NCBI RefSeq assembly: GCF_001636345.1 | Contig: NZ_KV440945.1 | Location: forward strand, 1,332,975 to 1,396,974 | Reading direction: 5' to 3' | DNA from: Cytobacillus gottheilii | GTDB taxonomy: Bacteria; Bacillota; Bacilli; Bacillales; Cytobacillaceae | Length of the DNA: 64,000 nt | Shown here: positions 61,640-64,000 of the stretch, piece after piece | Position numbering within the stretch: position 1 is the stretch's first letter | Layout of the letters: each line of letters begins with the position of its first letter | Made by a program: the position numbers and the translations under genes | Notes under the pieces: model-generated | Seen by the model: only the letters and a program-made list of their open reading frames with translations | Databases searched by the model: none | What the model was told of the DNA's origin: nothing

Positions 61640-61891
61640 TTGTCAAATACGGAAAAAAATCGCACTAGTGTAGATATATATGGGCAGCAATATGTAATTG
61701 TCGGCACTGAAAACTCCAGTCACATCCGGCTTGTTGCATCAATCGTTGATGATAAAATGCGTGAGATAAGCTCTAAGAATCCTTCACTCGATACGAATAA
61801 ATTAGCTGTCCTCACAGCTGTTAATGCTGTTAATGATTATCTGAAATTAAAAGAGCGGCTTGAGGATGAATTAAAAAGAGTAAAGGACTGA
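61640..61891 (+). CDS. zapA: Cell division protein ZapA
   Basis: 83 residues from TTG 61640 ([20 protein letters not shown]), with GGGGG 8 bases upstream; the ATG at 61625 precedes that site and is less likely. N-terminal globular part, then a C-terminal coiled coil ([17 protein letters not shown]). ZapA promotes bundling of FtsZ at the division ring. yshB follows after 8 bases. Confidence 0.92.
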   Translation: MSNTEKNRTSVDIYGQQYVIVGTENSSHIRLVASIVDDKMREISSKNPSLDTNKLAVLTAVNAVNDYLKLKERLEDELKRVKD

Positions 61892-61899
61892 AAAGCATC

Positions 61900-62442
61900 A
61901 TGCTTGATCTTTTTATAATAGTTATATTGTTATTTGGTTTTTTAGTAGGATTAAAGCGTGGCTTTATCCTGCAGCTGATTCATTTAACAGGCTTCATTAT
62001 CGCTTTTATTGTAGCGAGAATGTATTACGAGCCTCTTTCGGAAAAACTGACCCTATGGGTGCCTTATCCCAATTTCGGCAGTGATTCAACCATGCAAATG
62101 TTTTTTGCTAATGATAATTTAGAAGATGCTTACTATCGTGCGATCGCATTTGCCATCATATTTTTCGCTGTAAAAGTACTATTGCAGATTATTGGAAGCA
62201 TGCTTGATTTTGTTGCAAGCTTGCCAATTATTAAACAGCTTAATATTTGGGCAGGCGGCATTCTTGGTTTTATAGAAGTTTATCTTATCATGTTTATTAT
62301 ATTATACATAGCCGCATTAGTACCAATTGCGGGAATGCAAACATATTTTAATGATTCATTTATGGTGGATTTAATTGTCAATCATACACCTGTATTATCA
62401 GAGACAATTAAGGATATGTGGATCGAATATATGGCAGCCTAA
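61900..62442 (+). CDS. yshB: CvpA family membrane protein YshB
   Basis: 180 residues with four membrane segments (about 2-18, 24-41, 78-100, 115-140) in the CvpA pattern; LFGFLVGLKRGFILQLIHLT is the typical N-terminal motif. E. coli CvpA is linked to colicin V production; the Bacillus role is unknown. It lies in the zapA-yshB-polX cluster as in B. subtilis. Confidence 0.9.
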   Translation: MLDLFIIVILLFGFLVGLKRGFILQLIHLTGFIIAFIVARMYYEPLSEKLTLWVPYPNFGSDSTMQMFFANDNLEDAYYRAIAFAIIFFAVKVLLQIIGSMLDFVASLPIIKQLNIWAGGILGFIEVYLIMFIILYIAALVPIAGMQTYFNDSFMVDLIVNHTPVLSETIKDMWIEYMAA

Positions 62443-62470
62443 CTTCTCTTTGCGGAGAAGTTTTCTTTTT
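62441..62470 (+). terminator. Terminator of zapA-yshB
   Basis: AACTTCTC-TTTGC-GGAGAAGTT followed by TTCTTTTT, starting in the yshB stop codon. Confidence 0.85.
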
Positions 62471-62564
62471 GATTAAGGATGAAATGTTATAATCACTAAG
62501 GATGTACTCTCCTGAATAATAGGAAATACTAAATAAATAGGATCTAAATAGGCAGGTGTGTAAA

Positions 62565-64000
62565 ATGATCATCAACAAAAAAGACGTTATAAAATTACTG
62601 GAAACTATTGCAGTATATATGGAATTAAAAGGGGAAAATCCCTTTAAGACAGGGGCTTTCCGAAAGGCTTCTATTGCTTTGGAAAACAGTGACTTAAGTT
62701 TGTCTGAAATGACAGATTATACGAGTCTTTCTGGCATAGGCAAAGGCACTGCAGCTGTTATAGAAGAATATGTACAGGAAGGAACATCCTCAGTGTTAAC
62801 TGAGCTGAAGGAACAGGTGCCGCCTGGATTGATTCCTTTGCTGCATATTCAAGGTTTGGGCGGTAAAAAAATTGCAAAGCTCCATAAAGAGCTTGGAATT
62901 ACAGATGCACAAGAATTAGAGCAGGCATGCAAGGAAAATCGTGTGCAGGGACTTACTGGATTTGGAGCGAAGACAGAGGAAAAGATTCTGGCCGCTTTAT
63001 TAAATGCCGGTACACAGCCGGATCGGCTGCCGCTTGCTTATATGCTTCCTGTAGCAGAAGCAATAGAGGATGCGCTGGGGAATATCCCGGAAGTATTAAG
63101 GTTCTCGAGAGCCGGCAGTCTCAGAAGAATGCGCGAAACCGTTAAAGACCTTGATTTTATTATTTCTGCAGATGATCGGACAGCCGTAAAAGAGCAGCTT
63201 CTTGGTCTTCCATCCATTAAAGAAGTAATCGCAGCGGGTGATACAAAGGTTTCAGTTGTTTTTGAGCATCAATATGATGTTTCCTGTGATTTTCGGATTG
63301 TTGCACCCAGTGAATTTGCGACTACCCTGCATCACTTCACTGGCTCTAAGGATCATAATGTAAGAATGAGGCAGCTTGCTAAGGAACGCGGAGAAAAGAT
63401 CAGTGAATATGGAGTAGAAAACGTTGAAACTGGAGAAGTAAAAACATTCTCATCAGAAAAAGAGTTTTATGCACATTTTAACTTGCCGCATTTTCCGCCG
63501 GAAATTCGAGAAGATGGCAAGGAGGTTGACTTGTTTACACAAGAAACGAAGTTAATTTCACTGGAAGATATTAAGGGCGATCTTCATATGCATTCGACGT
63601 GGAGCGATGGAGCGTTTACAATAGAAGAAATGATTGAGGCATGCCGAAAGCGCGGCTATCAATATATGGCCATTACGGATCATTCCCATTATCTGAAGGT
63701 AGCTAACGGTCTGACACCAGAACGGTTGCGCCAGCAAAGAGAAGAAATAAAAAGACTTAATGAAAAATATGATGATATCACCATTTTAGCAGGAGTTGAA
63801 ATGGATATCTTGCCGGACGGCACACTTGATTATGATGATGAACTGCTTGCTGACATGGATATTGTCATTGCTTCCATTCACTCATCCTTCTCACAGCCGA
63901 AGGAAAAAATAATGGACAGGCTAAAAAATGCACTGCAAAATGCTCATGTAGACATTATTGCCCATCCAACAGGCAGACTGATTGGAAAACGGGAAGGCTA
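62565..64000 (+). CDS. polX: DNA polymerase/3'-5' exonuclease PolX (3' end missing)
   Basis: Open from ATG 62565 (MIINKKDVIKLLETIAVYME) to the window end: 478 codons of an expected 570 or so; GGCAGGTGTG precedes the ATG. N-terminal helix-hairpin-helix region (GIGKGTAAVIEEY; GLGGKKIAKLHKELGI), palm with AGSLRRMRETVKDLDFII (acidic pair in DLD), and from about residue 335 a PHP domain (GDLHMHSTWSDG, AITDHSHYLKVANGL, GVEMDILPDG, IAHPTGRLIG). It fills short gaps in base-excision repair; the PHP part is a Mn-dependent exonuclease. Confidence 0.95.
   Translation, partial: MIINKKDVIKLLETIAVYMELKGENPFKTGAFRKASIALENSDLSLSEMTDYTSLSGIGKGTAAVIEEYVQEGTSSVLTELKEQVPPGLIPLLHIQGLGGKKIAKLHKELGITDAQELEQACKENRVQGLTGFGAKTEEKILAALLNAGTQPDRLPLAYMLPVAEAIEDALGNIPEVLRFSRAGSLRRMRETVKDLDFIISADDRTAVKEQLLGLPSIKEVIAAGDTKVSVVFEHQYDVSCDFRIVAPSEFATTLHHFTGSKDHNVRMRQLAKERGEKISEYGVENVETGEVKTFSSEKEFYAHFNLPHFPPEIREDGKEVDLFTQETKLISLEDIKGDLHMHSTWSDGAFTIEEMIEACRKRGYQYMAITDHSHYLKVANGLTPERLRQQREEIKRLNEKYDDITILAGVEMDILPDGTLDYDDELLADMDIVIASIHSSFSQPKEKIMDRLKNALQNAHVDIIAHPTGRLIGKREG

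Overview
The window is a stretch of chromosome from a low-GC Bacillaceae species. Gene content and order closely follow the Bacillus subtilis nrnA-to-polX region: nrnA, ytrIH, dnaE, malic enzyme, accDA, pfkA-pyk, fxsA, ytvI, ytwI, citZ-icd-mdh, phoPR, polA-mutM-ytaF-coaE-gapB-speD, nrdR-dnaB-dnaI-ytxC-thrS, infC-rpmI-rplT, ysdA/B/C, sspI, ysgA, pheST, rnhC-zapA-yshB-polX. Spore genes (ytrH, ytrI, ytvI, ytaF, ytxC, sspI) point to an endospore former. It is not B. subtilis itself, because several genes are added at conserved junctions. No species can be named from sequence alone.

Layout. 1-10 kb: nucleotide turnover (nrnA), sporulation membrane genes, DnaE polymerase, then malic enzyme, a FadR-type GntR regulator and acetyl-CoA carboxylase. 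Two identical TGGTCAGACCA palindromes lie before the malic enzyme and before accD. 10-19.4 kb: central carbon metabolism (pfkA-pyk, citZ-icd-mdh). 19.6-26.5 kb: a MaoC-like protein, an AraC/GyrI regulator, the PhoPR phosphate two-component system, a PhoP-box promoter feeding a very short terminated transcript (candidate small RNA), and hflKC. 26.6-34.9 kb: DNA polymerase I, MutM, an intergenic hairpin-repeat cluster, CoaE, CcpN-type control of gapB, SpeD and NrdR. 35-42.7 kb: helicase loading (DnaB, DnaI), ThrRS with a T-box, and infC-rpmI-rplT behind an L20 leader; infC starts with the rare ATT codon. 42.8-52.4 kb: small membrane proteins, a DUF3231 protein, a sigma-W controlled ysdB, dUTPase, M42 peptidase, SspI, an rRNA-type methyltransferase, and pheST behind a T-box.

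52.4-60.5 kb is the accessory part: an orphan tatA, a divergent redox locus (Fe-S protein on one side; PucR-type regulator, YyaE-like molybdopterin oxidoreductase and DmsB-like ferredoxin on the other) with a near-perfect Rex box between the divergent genes, a TerD-VWA fusion protein and an SDR dehydrogenase. The window ends in rnhC-zapA-yshB and a truncated polX.

The most notable non-coding features are the PhoP-dependent candidate small RNA after phoR, two intergenic arrays of short motifs repeated every 20-21 bp, a third set of TAAGCGGA dyads, and hairpin repeats at 30.2-30.4 kb in which both stem arms have been swapped while the flanks are conserved. No rRNA, tRNA, CRISPR array, transposase or prophage gene was seen.
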